Shown here one piece after another: positions 1 through 13,300 of a stretch of 64,000 bases of DNA. The stretch is from contig JACDQD010000002.1 in assembly GCA_019843655.1 (NCBI GenBank), forward strand, positions 8,235,393 through 8,299,392, given 5' to 3'. Numbering within the stretch: the first letter of the stretch is position 1; the number at the start of each line of letters is the position of its first letter. The translations under genes were made by a program, and so were the position numbers. Below the pieces are notes generated by a model. The model did not search any database. It was not told where the DNA came from and saw only the letters and a list, made by a program, of their open reading frames with translations. The stretch is from Lethocerus indicus. Taxonomy: Eukaryota; Arthropoda; Insecta; Hemiptera; Belostomatidae.

Positions 1-1880
1 GCCCCCGTCCCCGCCCCACACAGGCCCCCCAGGTGATAAATGGCCGGCGTCCCGACAAACAACTATGAGGGGCCCCAGTTAAGAACCGAACCGCTCCCTC
101 TTTATTACACGCCGCTCTTCTCCCCGGCCCAGCTCGCATGATTGAGAACCGCGATAAAACAATAATTAAGCCGATTAATTAAAAAAATCGGGCGCAACCG
201 ATCGAGCCCCCTTCGACACGATCCATGCGCTTGATACCCGACACAAACGATAGACGATCCGGCCGGTACGGCGGAATATCAAGACACTCCAGGTGTCTTA
301 AAAACCAAAAAGTAAATAATTCTGCCTAATATAACGTAGTTTTAAATTATAGTACAGGGGTTCGAAATATTAATGCCCAACAGTAGACTAGTAAGCGCGA
401 GAAAATTAAAAAATATGGAAGCTTCCTCTACCCGCCTGAAAATGATTTTAATATAACGCCTAGGAAATAATAAAAATTAATAGATAGTAATAAAATATAA
501 ATAACGATGTCCTTAGTCGCACAAGAATGGATGAATTTGGAATAATATAACCAATTTGAACCACCTACTCTATATTTTTCGAATCCGGCAGGCTGAAGCA
601 TGAAGACACAGTAACTAATGGCCTAAGAGTACTGACAATGAGGAAATGCCGAAACCGGCCTACTTCGAGAAAACAGGCGTTACGATGTAGGAAGGAGTTG
701 CTGTACGCATTAGTAACATATGTGGTGTCGAGTCGAAACATTGAGCATTGCAGTCGAACTTCATAACATGCATCTTATAGCCACTTCTACTATCTAGAAA
801 TAATTTTGTGAATAGCTTACTGTGATCTGCGACTCGGTTCCAGCTCATCTAGGAATGTGCTCACACGAACTGATGTTTTGTTCTGAAACAAAAAAATAAT
901 CGTGAATGATTCACCAACTTATGAAAAACGATTACTGTCCTTGACCCTAATATTAGTAATCTTCTAAAAATTACTATTTTTAGAAATAAAGTCACGAAAG
1001 CAGTAAAACAGCGAAAGGACGGACAGTATTGAAACGGAATTGATTCAGTTAAACCCTTGAAAATTTCATTAAGAGATATAAATTATTTCCTTGACGTTCA
1101 CCTATTTGTTGTGGCCCTGATACCATCATTCCGTCCTTATTATAGTGACTGTTAATCGAAACAGTGAATACATAAAAGGTATACGGATTCGGTCATTTAA
1201 ACGGGTTCAATGCACATATATATTCGGACGGGCGAGCAGCCCATTTCTATGGGGCATCGAGAGTCGAAAGAGCGATAATCAGTCAATTTGAAGTGTGCGC
1301 ACATATTGACAATGGACCTACTAATGGATGAGGCCACCATCCGATGACCTAAATTGGTGGGCGAGGTAGTACACAAGCTACGCCTCGGACCGACCGGGTA
1401 CTGAAGAACCAGATCAGTTTATTATTACAGGACCCTTCTATCAATTTAATAAGAATGAAGAAAAAGTGAAACGCTATAGTTTCATTTCATTTCAATAAGG
1501 AGTCAATAGCACGGAGTTATAACGCTTAAATACACGTTACAGACGTTAAATACACGTTCTACTCTATTTTCGTATTAAAGAGAACTGACCTAGGATAAAT
1601 ACTTACCAGAAAAGTGACAACAGACTATCCCATATTTTAGGTCAAGGCGATATACATACAATCATACGAAAAAATATATACCAATAATAATTTGTAACGA
1701 AAATGAAAAATCCGTAATTATTTCTGGCGTCAGTATATGTTTTCAGTTTAAATAATATTATTACATTCCAATGTGGGCCTTTGCAAGGCTATTCTGCTCT
1801 CAATGTAATATAGGGCACTATAGGTGGAAATAATATAAGTGGAATGCAGGGACAGAAATAGAGTTGAGACGGCCCTCGAT
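1..1880. other. Noncoding; CpG-rich left edge then AT-rich spacer
   Basis: The first 260 bp are GC- and CpG-rich and contain a TAATTA-type motif near 172-182. This patch is cut by the window edge. The rest is AT-rich with no gene. A 19-bp-period duplication (AAATACACGTT twice) occurs near 1528-1558. Confidence 0.5.
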
Positions 1881-2104
1881 TGGACCCTGTAAATTTTCAT
1901 GTCCACCGCGAGGGAACCCCGTGTTACGCTTAGCGGATCCACTCGTCCTCCGTCTCAGGTATCCGCCACCGAACTAAGGCATTCATTGTACAGGGCCCGG
2001 CTAATGGAAGGGTTTAACAGTTTCGTGTTCGGGGCACACGCAACCAGGGGACACCCCCCGCCCCTATACACAGGGAACTTACACACACACATTCCACTCT
2101 ATCC

Positions 2105-2108
<4 letters not shown>

Positions 2109-2158
<50 letters not shown>

Positions 2159-2250
2159 TCCTCTCCTCCCTCCCTCCTCTCTCTCTCTCTCTCTATCCCT
2201 CACTCCCTCCCCCCCTCACTCTTCCCTCTCCTCCCTTTCGCTGTGCCCGG
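2109..2250 (+). repeat. (CT)n microsatellite and CT-rich tract
   Basis: A pure CT run spans about 2109-2154. It is followed by CCT/CT-rich sequence with a second short CT run. The tract lies in a CpG-rich patch. The serine/leucine-rich 156-aa ORF over it is a translation artefact of the repeat. Confidence 0.95.
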
Positions 2251-2972
2251 CTATTGTGTCTCTCGGAGGGACACGTGTGAGCCCCCCATCTTCACGAACT
2301 AGACGGAGGGCAACTACGGGGGGAGTGGTGGGGTATGAGGTAGGACAGATGGGTTGTGAAGCGAACTAGTGGGCGACGCTCGTTAAAAACTCGGCACAAT
2401 CAATAGACCTAAACATATCTCCTATTGCTGCTCTTTTAGTAGGAAGAAAGCGATATATTAAGTAGACACGGGCCAACTATTAATATATTAACTGCCTTTC
2501 GCAAAAGAGAGACTAGTAGTGGGGTTACCGGAGCTTATGCACACGGCCAAATTAAACAATGCGCGTCCGGAAAAAGTTCAAGGGGCACAGATTACCATTC
2601 AATATTAACTAATTCATAAAATTACCCTAAAATTCTTAATATATACTAAGACAAAGCTAGAAATACATTTTCTCATGTATTCTATAGGAAAATTGACGTA
2701 AAAAAAGGCGTTTAATATTTATATAAACAATATCCCCTATCCGCGAGGTGGAACCGGAGATTACGAGTCGGGAAATGCCATAGTATTACTATAATTCGAA
2801 ATTCTTCAAGAAAGTTACGAACGTATTAAGATCAAATGTCTTAACCACGCGTATTAAAACAGGAATGGAAGAAGCATATCCGTAGGAAGTTAGATCATAC
2901 TATACTCGGTTTTGATGGGCGTCGAATAAAGGCCCAGATGTCTGAGCAGGGGCTACTGTAAAGGCCCGACTC

Positions 2973-3005
2973 AATAACCCGCCCGTTTGATTAATAGCCC
3001 GCCCG
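2973..3005 (+). repeat. Short direct repeat, period 20 bp
   Basis: AATAACCCGCCCG (2973-2985) recurs as AATAGCCCGCCCG (2993-3005). This resembles paired binding sites in a CpG-rich patch, though that is only inference. Confidence 0.6.
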
Positions 3006-3297
3006 GTACAGGGCCATATGACACTTGGGGCCAACTGAAAATCGATTACGTTAAGTTCAATAAAACGTCTTATTATCTATCGCCGTCGTATTAAAAATCG
3101 TTAGACTCCCCTTCCAGAGTTGAGAAGTTAGTTAGCGGGCCTGTAATCAGGTGGTCGAATCTGAAAGCGGATTGGAGTGACGCAGCTGTCGGGCGCCCGG
3201 CAAATTGATCGCCCTCCCCCTCTAGAGACGTTCCTTCGCCTTTTGTGAACCGAAATGCCCTCGGCCAGGCCGCAGAACGGGTTGCGCAACCCAATTT

Positions 3298-3325
3298 CCC
3301 CCCCCCCGCCCCCCCCCCCCCCCCC
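3298..3325 (+). repeat. Poly-C tract
   Basis: Ten C residues, one G, then seventeen C residues. The minus strand is therefore a long G run able to form G-quadruplexes; the plus strand could form an i-motif. The proline-rich stretch of the overlapping ORF derives from it. Confidence 0.93.
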
Positions 3326-3545
3326 AGCACGGATATTACGTCTGGTCACTCCTACTCGCGGGTAAGCCCACTGAAACTAAGTCCCGTCCGTGATTCATCT
3401 AACCTACGTTCGGCTTTTCATACTGCGCGTATAATGACAGCGTTGTGTCAGGCAAAACCGATACAACCGACGCCTACAGTAAGCTTTACCGAGGAACAAC
3501 GGTCGGTTTCTGACGACAGTCACCTCTTCGGTTAATTGAGTCGAT

Positions 3546-5870
3546 TAGCTTGTAAAGATAGCGAATGTAGGCTTTCAAACGCGGGCATGACGTCTAACCA
3601 TTTTCAGTAATGAGGATGAACGCCCTTCATTTGCGTCGAGGGTGGAAATGGACACAGGAATAGAGTAGAAAAATAGAACGCCCAAAAAGTATGTGGACTA
3701 AGCACTTACGACCACATTTACTTTATCTTCGGCTCCACTATAAGTCCGATAAGTTGACTTATTTAAATTTGAAACTACCACTTATTATAAATAGTCCAAA
3801 AATTAAATAGCTTGAAAGTTAATACGCTCGAAAATACCTTGAAGATACAAACAAATATGTTTTGCGTTATCTGAGAAAATATGTTATTTACTAAGTAATA
3901 TTAACGTAACGAATCGCTAGTAAGCAGGTGATTAATTAAATTTAATTTTTTGAGTTGGGCAACTTAAAAAAATGAATAATTTATGTACAATAAGTTAAAA
4001 TGTGGATCTTAGCAGTTTCTGATATATCAAAAAGCTTCTTAGGATTTTCACGAAATATTAAAATTGTAATTATCTGCCGTGCTTTTAACTGGTTACTACA
4101 GATTAATGTTAACCGATTCTACGGTCTTAAAGACCGTCTTAATGACTTACGTATAGTGGAATGCCTTCTGGCAAAATTACTCTCGAGCCCGATCATAAAA
4201 TTTAATGACACATATAATACACCGCTAAAATTAAACATTTTGTTTCAAATTAGATTCTGCCAAGATTAAAGAAGCTTGGTATGGACTCAATCGGGAATTC
4301 ACTTTTAATAGGACACTAAAGCTAAATTGAAACAATCGACACGCGACTTTATTATAATCCAGAATGAATTCATAAATAACGGAATAACTTTAGCTTTGGT
4401 GGTAATGAATATGCATCGAGTAATATCCAACAGCAATAATAATTTCCGGAAGATATTCCATACCTAACTCAATTCTAACCTTATGTGTAATTCGATAGTT
4501 ATTTTTTTCAACTGAACTTCGCCACATTAGAATTATCAGATGCTAATTGATATGGTATAAATGAAAAACATGCAAAATGAGTTCGAAAAATTGAAAAATG
4601 GTCGAAAGAGTTGTTGACATATCAATTTTCCAAGTATGTATTACGATGGTAAACATTACATACGAACAACTGCAACAACTTACATTATTGCAAACGTGCT
4701 CAAATAACCAAAAATGATGAGAAGATTAGGAGAAGATGAGGAGAATTATAATAGGAGATTGTAAGTTCTCAGTTAAAAACAATAATAAAATGAACCCGAA
4801 CATGATAACTAGAACCGTACACAAACAGCCAATGTTTCTTGATATTTCCACGGACCGAAATAGATTTATCGCACCGCCGTGAACATTTTATACAGATAAA
4901 TCGAGTCACGTAGAAAACGTTAATCGCTGCCGGAAAATAGGGTCGGGCATCTATCATCTTTATAACTGGCAACCCTGCGGCTGACCGGCCAAAAATGTCG
5001 TAAATTGACGTAGAAATAGATTCATTTCAAGGAGACCAGGCGTTTAGACGTGTAACACTCCGAAAGACTGATCGTCTATACACTTTTCCGAGTCAAATTT
5101 CCCAAGTCGAGCGTTTTCCTTTTTAATCGCAGAAAGGCTGTCGGTTTTCTAGAAGAGAAATAAAGAGAGCTACAATATCCATTACAGTGTCCACCAAAAC
5201 ATATCAGTGTTACCAGAAAAATATATTTTTTGTTACAGTTTTTGCTGCTCAAGTATTTCAAAGGAAACAAATCTGAACAGTACTACGTGCTGTCCTACGG
5301 CCAGAGACTATTCGGGTTTTTTCCCCGGTAATCGACTATCTCCGAACGATTGGGTTCAGGTTTGTCAGGTTTCAGGTTGGGTCAGAAACCCTCTGCGAGG
5401 TTTCTACCATCGTCAGTAGGGAAGGCAGGCATGTACCCAAGGTGAAGAGGAAGGAATTATTTCAGAAGTTGATGTAAATACGGAACAGTCGCAAGATATT
5501 GTTGAAAGAAAAATTTGCACACATGCCACCAATACGAGAGAATTAACCTTACAAATGATTGGATGCCCTAAGCAAAACCTCTAGACCGGCTCCAGACCTA
5601 AGGAGGTACACAAAACATAGCAACATTAATTGCCCGAAACGAGTCAATACATCCCATAAATTCAGTTTTATTAACATTATGTCCTTATTAGGATAACGCT
5701 AAATTAAAAGGATGTCGCATAATATAGTCGCGTCCACTAACATAAAACAGCGTATCGGACAATGCGAAGTAACGGCAATTTTCCTCACAGTGTATATGTT
5801 TCCTGATAATCCCGCGATGCGTTACAATAAACGACCAGAAAATTAAACTGGATATTTTTCTCCCGTTTTA
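3546..5870. other. AT-rich spacer, no gene seen
   Basis: Only short ORFs of up to 89 codons with no recognisable motif are present. A short internal redundancy (CAGGTTTGTCAGGTTTCAGG) occurs at about 5357-5376. Nothing else stands out. Confidence 0.6.
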
Positions 5871-5981
5871 TTGGAGTCAGTAGCGCGGGCCCAGGGCTAA
5901 CGGCAGATAGCCGCCGGCCATAATCCCTATTTACACTGGCAACTCCGCTGCTCCCTACCCGTCTCCCTCACACACACTCAC

Positions 5982-5984
<3 letters not shown>

Positions 5985-6046
<62 letters not shown>
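5985..6046 (+). repeat. (CT)n microsatellite
   Basis: A pure CT dinucleotide run of about 31 units, preceded by a short CA/CTCA-rich lead-in at 5968-5984. It sits within a CpG-rich patch. Confidence 0.95.
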
Positions 6047-6047
<1 letters not shown>

Positions 6048-7617
6048 GCTCGCTCTGAACGTCCCCTCACAAACCGTCAAGCCCTCACTTCCGTTATCAG
6101 TTGTATACCGATCATTATATTACGGCTAATACACTGGGAAATCAATTCCCGTTTGTTGGACGCCCTCCTCTTCTCACGACACGTCCTGTCCCGCACTCAA
6201 TTGCAGGCCGCTCGAACTGACTGCGCTAATAAAGGGACAGGCACAGATGTATCCAGCGCGCTGAAGTTTAATCGCTGCCAGATTGTATCTTTCATGTACT
6301 CGAATTGTAGCCAACGCTCAGATCTCCGCTGGCGGAAAACCAGTCAGCAGGACTCACTCTGCCGGATGGCAATTTACGTTCAAAACATTTTATAATTGCA
6401 CCAAAATCGACTGATTGCTTCGTAAACAAAGTTCATGTGAGATGAGCGGCCGGAGTTTCTTTGGCGGTTCCATACTATATCTCTCAACAGAACAATGCGG
6501 TCAGTATTTTAAGCCCCTATTTTCCCAATGTAATGGCTGTTTAACTGGCGATTCAACGTCCCCTACTCATAAATCCAAGCGTTGCCAACATTTTTTCTAA
6601 CCTTTCTTTTTTCTTATCTTACAAATGACGTCCCGGAACTTTCGGACAAATTACCAACTCCGATTACCAGCGACGAAACTTTATTTGATATAATCCTTGT
6701 TTTCTGTTATTTTGAATTTAGTTAATTCCAAAAGTAAAAAGTTAGGCCAAAAGTATACCGAAAAAATTATTCTCAGTATAGGGTTATATACCGTTTATAG
6801 CGTGGCTTCCGGTAATGAAAGGTGAGAGGAGAGGCAGGACAGTGAGAACAGTTAGTATTAGCCTTGTGTGTTCGACAGCGGTCAATAAACAACGAAGATC
6901 GCGTACACGTCCCCGATGTAGAAATTATATTCAATCTAGGCTCGATAATTTACATTCCTGCTCCGCGTTCCATTAAATATTTCAGGGCGTTTACGATACG
7001 CGAAATTAAATATGTCGCGCGAACGAAATTAAATTTCGGACTGCAGTAACAAAAAGGTTTAGTACTTCGTTATTTCTCCTCGGGCCAAGTAAAACCCAGG
7101 TGGCCTAAATAATGTTCCAATTAAGCGCTCGATTTCTTTAATTATTCAATTGGTCATTACAAACTTTCGTGTAGGGACGGTTTTACCGAGACTTACTAAT
7201 GGTCTAGACGCGTGCTGGCCGCATAAAATATTTTGCATACGTTACGCCGGCCCTCCTCGTTAAGCAGTATGTTCACGGCGTAATTTGCTGTAAGGCGGGG
7301 AGTTTAATTTACGTCTTAATTCTGTGAGAAAAGAGCGAAATAACTGGCGTATAAAAGAAATTTCGGCCAATCGTCGTCGTGCTAATGTATTAATTAGATA
7401 GTAGGACAATCTATAATTTTACAAATTACGCGAAGTTGCCATTTAACACTAGTAATAAAAATTATACATTCTACCTAGACGACAGGACCCAAAATATCAC
7501 AGTGGAGATTTAAACTAAGTAAAGGGCTGGTGGGAGATATTATTTTATTCTTTCATAATTTGTTTTTCCAACGAAGAAATAATATAGGAAGGAGGGTGGG
7601 GAAACGAGAATTGTTAC

Positions 7618-7686
7618 GCGAGAGAGGGGGAGAGGGAGGGAGAGAGAGTGAGAGGGAGAGAGAAAGAGAGAGAGGGAGAGTCAGAG
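7618..7686 (+). repeat. GA-rich low-complexity tract
   Basis: Interrupted GAGA/GGGA sequence on the plus strand. The overlapping 73-aa ORF rich in Arg-Glu is produced by the repeat and is not a gene. Confidence 0.9.
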
Positions 7687-10340
7687 GAGCACCTGCCAGG
7701 CGCACAACCACACGCACCCCGCACAGAAAAAAAAATGGCCCGTTACAGTAGCCCGTGAACGGTTAGGGAGGGCTCTCTGTCACGAAACGGAACGGAAGAT
7801 TCGGCACGACATTTTTTACGGCCATATCGAAAGTTATAAAGGGCGATCCGGGGAGAGCCATACTCCCTGCGAGATTATATTTTTCGGACACTTCAAATTG
7901 GCACAGAACAAAGGGGGAAGATTACCCACAGCGCCAGCCCCCATTGACCCCCGGTAGGACTTCTCCTTACATTAGAAATAAGCACTTCACGCCGCGATAC
8001 CACATTTTCACGAGACATTGCACCTTTCAAAAAATTTAACGTATGCATAGAAATATGGAGAACTGTGTAATTGAATTAAGATCATAATTTATTCTACCCG
8101 CGTTTTTCGTGTGGACAAGCGACCTCAATTTCCCTAGACTAAACGCGTGCATCTCATCACGGCATCGGCATTCATTCGCATAAATTTCTATTGGAGCCTC
8201 TTTGGGAATGGTCTGATAACCCATCTTAAATATACAATTACCATTTCTGTCAATACCATCCGGAGAACTGTTGTTAGGCAATAATCGAAGGAGAGAGAAG
8301 CCGCAGTCAAATAATGGTCCCCAGAATCCCTTTCGAAAAAATCGAAAGCATTCGGAAATTGTGACAATCCAAGATACTTCGGTCGAGTTCAGCTTCTGTA
8401 GTGTGTTCCAGATCAAGTTGATAGGGCAGAGCCGGCCTGTGAACTGTTGTCTGGAAAGGGTTGCGGTGAACTAACACCGCATACCCGGCCCCGAGTTACC
8501 CCGACCGTCCTGCTTTTACAAGTGTCCCATCTACAAACGGAATTTTAACAGGGGACCGGATGCATTTAAATTGCTAAGGAGCCGTCCTAAAGAGAGATTG
8601 GATATGCTCTGCAGGAACATCACCGAAGGTAAGATTAATCTGAAATCGGAAAATATTTTCGAGTCGGCATCGGCCATCTGTACTTATAATTCAAATTTAC
8701 GGGCTACAGGCCTCAGGGAAGATTCAGCCATTGTTGGGGAAATTTCCGATTTGTTTCCGATTGTTTGTAACTAACAAAAATAGATACTATGAAGAAACGT
8801 AATAAATCTATCAAAAGACATTCATTCCACCTACGGTAGCTCGACGAATATTTCCATATTTGGAGATTTGCTCGTTGAGAGTAGCTCAATTCTAATAAGT
8901 AACTGAACAAAAATTTGGCCCGCCACCTAGATTCTAATCCGGGTCGATACATTTATACCGCGCCGCTCTAATCAATCCAGGACTCGATTTTCGGAGGGAA
9001 AGGAGCAATTGAAGAAGAATGGAAGTCACCTCGGCGGACAGAATTTTCCTTCTAAATGTGAATTTCAAATAATGTATTGATATTTTCTTCGAACGGCCAG
9101 AAAATATTTCTCCGATTGGCGGCAAAAAGGGACGCCGATGGAGCACTGGGAAGACAATGAGCGTATTGAACGGGGCCATTATGCAGGGAGAGAGACGGAC
9201 ACAATTATGGGCCCGGCAGAGGTAGAGGTAGAGGTCGATACGTGGCCGGCATGTGGCCCCTCTGATATCGCAGATAAACTGGCCGCTCCTCTCGAGCAGA
9301 TCCAGCCCAACTTCCATGTGAACTGCACGCTCCCATTCGCCGAGCCAACCGCCTACCGCTTCCCAGCCAGCCCCAACAGTGGTCTTCTCCAACCTCGAAA
9401 ACGGGAACAATTTCGTCAGTTAATTGTGGAACCTGGGAAACCGTAATTCGTAACGGGACCTATGTCTCTCATTGAACACTGCGTCCGTTCTACCGACCAC
9501 TTAGGGCACTTAACACAATTCTCACGAAGAACTAAATATATCTCGGTTTCAATAAATCTGGCAATTGGAAAATAACGACATCTAGCTAAAATGTCTAGAT
9601 TACCTAAATTCTAAAGTTCTGTTACCGTTTTACCTCAATGGTGATATAAAATTTATAGTATTTCGTTTGACTCTACTTAAAAAATTCTAGCTATGTTTAC
9701 AAAGTTAACACGATATGTCTCAATACCACAGTTATGATGGAAGCTTGTAAAGTTTACATAAATTCCCGCCTAATGAAATAAAATATTTCCACGAATTTAC
9801 TACGAAATATCGTTTCGTATATGGCATTATTGAATCGTTCGGTTGTGGGATACTGAATAGAGATTCATGGACGAATTTTGTCTAGCGATAATGCGCATAT
9901 CGGAGAGAAAATAAATAAGTGTATAGTTGTTAATAAAGTGTTGTACTATCCCGTTACAAAAGTAATAAACACATATAATTGGTAAGACTACTTCTAAGCG
10001 CATTATTTCTGTAGGCATCAGTTGCATATAGGCAAGTAGTGGTAAACGCAACTATAACTAAAATGTATTCATCTTAACCGAACTTTTTTGCTTTAGTTGA
10101 CTATTTTTATTAAAAACAATTAGTGTATTTAGGGATGAGAGCAGAGGCGGGATACTAACCGCTGGGCGCGGGTTAATATCTGGCAACGGGATCTTGTTAG
10201 TAAGTCACGTGCCGTCCCTTCCATTAAATATCGACAAAAAGCCGGCTACGCCGCCTCCGACACTCGCCCACTCCTATAATACACGTTATATCTCATACCG
10301 CCCCTACCCGGCCTCCCGCCGACTCAAAAACATTTTCCCC

Positions 10341-13300
10341 GCATAACATACACCCACCCCCATTGGGAAAACTGTCCTAGTTAATAACGCCCGACGTATT
10401 CATACGACGTAGGAAACCTACATCCAAATGTAAAAATATACTTCGAAAATACTCCAGGCCATACAGCGGCAGTGGATTCAATCAGGTTGTAAGATGAAAA
10501 CCTCTTTTACATCAAATAATAACTAGTCATTGTAATCATCACACTCGGTTTTTCTGGTTGTCGTAACATGACGTTTTTGTTCATTTTAATAAACTCACGC
10601 TATTGTGACTCTGAATAAGCAATAAGTCTGAGGGAATCACAAGACAACATGGGTAAAAGCTTGTAGGATAACGAGGCTGACCACTCTGCAGTAAGGGCTA
10701 CTTTGAATTAATTTTTTTCTGTAAAAATAAACTGGGACAAAGAAACGACGCCAAATAGGAACGCGGGTTCTGGCCGGAATGAGAACTTGGAAGTTTTCGA
10801 CGATCCAGTCGGGCAACAGCCTGTCGAGGCCAGCCGGGACAACTGACGATAGAAAAACTAAAACGATCGCCTCGACTGTCGGCATTTCTAAAACGAACTC
10901 CAACCGGACTATCTCTCCTTCTGTTCAAAAGATTCGAATAAATAGTGCTGCATTTAAAACGTGGGCCGGACTTTTAATCCTGTCAATACATATATAGAAA
11001 TATTTTTGTTGCAAGTATCAATGAAAAAAATATGGTTACGTTATTAACCACTGGACTATAAATGAAAACGAAGATAAAACAGCAAAATGTGCACGAATAT
11101 GTAACGGGACCATAAGTAGGGTGTAAGATCGAAACATTTGTGCAGCTCCGACCAGGAACAGAAGTATACAAAAGTAAAAAAAATTTACAAATTGATAAAG
11201 CACAAAAAATTATTAAAGAAACGGCCTTCGAGAAACTTGGCGAACATTAAGTTATTCAGGAGGAGAGAGGGGGAGTGCAAGCATCGAGAAGAAAATAACA
11301 GTTAAAAACGTTTTCACGGCCCGAAAATGGGCACGGGTGAGTGGCTACAGACACGTATCTCAGCCACATGGCTGCCTATCTACCATGAGTCACTACCCAG
11401 TTCAAACCATATTCCCTACCTTTATAATTCATCAAAAGCGCGTAAGGATCGTCCCTTGGGGCCAATATGGAACGATTTTGGAAACACACGTCCGAAACTG
11501 AGCCTGTAATCGTTGCTAAAAACAATTCTGGGGCCTGAACTCGGATATATAAAATAACGCATATCATTTTTTTGGTCAAAATCTCAATGAAATTCGATAT
11601 TGCCCTCTGAAATGATAGAATAGTCTTAAGTTGTTCTTGTAGAAATTATTACACTGGCCCCAATGGGTTGACTATTACGAGGTGGGCCCTAATTGCCCGT
11701 AGAACTACATTGTTGTTAAATAATCGGAGTAAAGCATAAATAATTTTGTTTAATAGGTTTAATCGTATAAATTACGAGTATGCGTACTACTAGAACATAA
11801 AAACAACAACTACAGAATCGAATGATAAAATTAAACTCCCGAAAACCTCATTAAATGTTTACAAAAACATAGAATGTGTACGGAGATATGACATGGGGGG
11901 CATTGAACGTTTTGTATTGCAAAACCGTAACGAAACTCGTAGCGAATTATTACTTCGCACTTTAGTATAAATAGAGTGAAGCGTTAGTTGTCAATATGAG
12001 AAGCCACATGAAAAAAAGTTTGCGGGCGTTAAAGAAAACGTGCTTTCGGTCGTTGGGAATGCAGAAGTTCACGCAGCAAACGTAACGGTGGAAAGCATTT
12101 TGGACATGAGTTAGTCCGCCAGGGTCACTCACCTAAAATTACTCTCATCCAATTTCTCCTTACAAACAATTTAGGCTGACCTCATTCTGGGCTCTATATT
12201 TGTTGCCGAATTTTATCAGAGAAAACTGTGGTCAGTATATAATTGATCGAATACTTTCATCGAATATTTTGTGTTTTACATTGAAAAATAACGATTATAA
12301 CGTGAAATATTTATGAAGACAGTTAGATAATGAATGTGCAAAAGGTATCTATCAATCTTTTAACTTCAGAATAACAGTTATATATTATACAAATTCGAAT
12401 GTTATAGATAACTAAACTAAAACTAAAGGAAACTGTCGTAGAGTGGGTCAAAAGTATATGCAAGAGGGAAGGAGAGAATAAGACTGAAGTGGAAGGAGAA
12501 CCGGGGAGACTGGCCTCTAGGCTTCGGGCGGCCACCTCCTAATGATCCAAGATAACGCCCCGACATTCAATTAGAGATTAAAAAACAAAACAAAAAAAAC
12601 AGGCGGAATGCGGAGACTTTAATGGGCATTTCGGGTGGTTGCCTTTTTTTAAGACTGCAATTTTTATCCGAAGAGTATTTAATGGGAGAAAAAACAGTCT
12701 TCTCGGAGAGTGGCATCCGGCAAGTTATTCGCTAATTAAATTGTCATCCGAAGGTATATTAGTTGATTTCAGCTACCATCAGTATCCGTCGATTCGGTAA
12801 AAAATATTAATGTTCGATAATTATTGCGGAATTTAGTCGTAATTATTGTATTAGTTGTTTTATTACTAAAATTCTTGCACAAATTATGGGCACACAATTA
12901 GTCGAAAATTAGAGTAATAACATTCCGCAGTATATTTATATATTAATTAGTTGCAGATTTTGTATTAGTATTTTGGATATTATGAAAGTCATTCATTATG
13001 TAAAGAAACGAGGAGTTCGTATTAACATGTTTTACATGACTCGTTCAAGTGCCACAGAAATATAAGCCTGAAACCGTCAGAACGACATTATTTGAAAATG
13101 AATGCTCTCCCTTCCGAATAACACTCACGTGCGTGAAAACACCCACTCTGCCACATTTCAGATCAGGCCCTGCCCATTCGACTTCTTTTTATTCCGCCCC
13201 CTCAGTGAAAACAAATGTCCAAACTGATTCAAATTTCGAGACAAGGAATTATTTGCTTTTGCCATACATACATACTCTACTAAAGCGATGGGATCATAGC

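Larger units (their letters stand above)
1880..3545. other. Two CpG-rich noncoding patches (about 1880-2375 and 2930-3540)
   Basis: Both patches are dense in CpG against an AT-rich background. Both hold simple repeats, (CT)n and poly-C. The AT-rich gap between them is plain. ORFs here are repeat-driven or antisense to each other with no recognised domain. Candidate regulatory DNA by composition only. Confidence 0.45.
5871..10340. other. Noncoding with CpG-rich patches near 5.9-6.35, 7.2-7.95 and 10.14-10.34 kb
   Basis: Composition rises in GC at the named patches. The first holds the (CT)n tract and the second the GA-rich tract. The longest ORFs, at 8036-8416 and 8934-9410 on the minus strand, show no domain. 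A second ORF overlaps the latter on the plus strand, including a GAGGTA triplication near 9219. Confidence 0.5.

Noticed and set aside
1899..2369. 156-codon ORF with long Ser-Leu runs
   Set aside because: The core is the translated (CT)n microsatellite.
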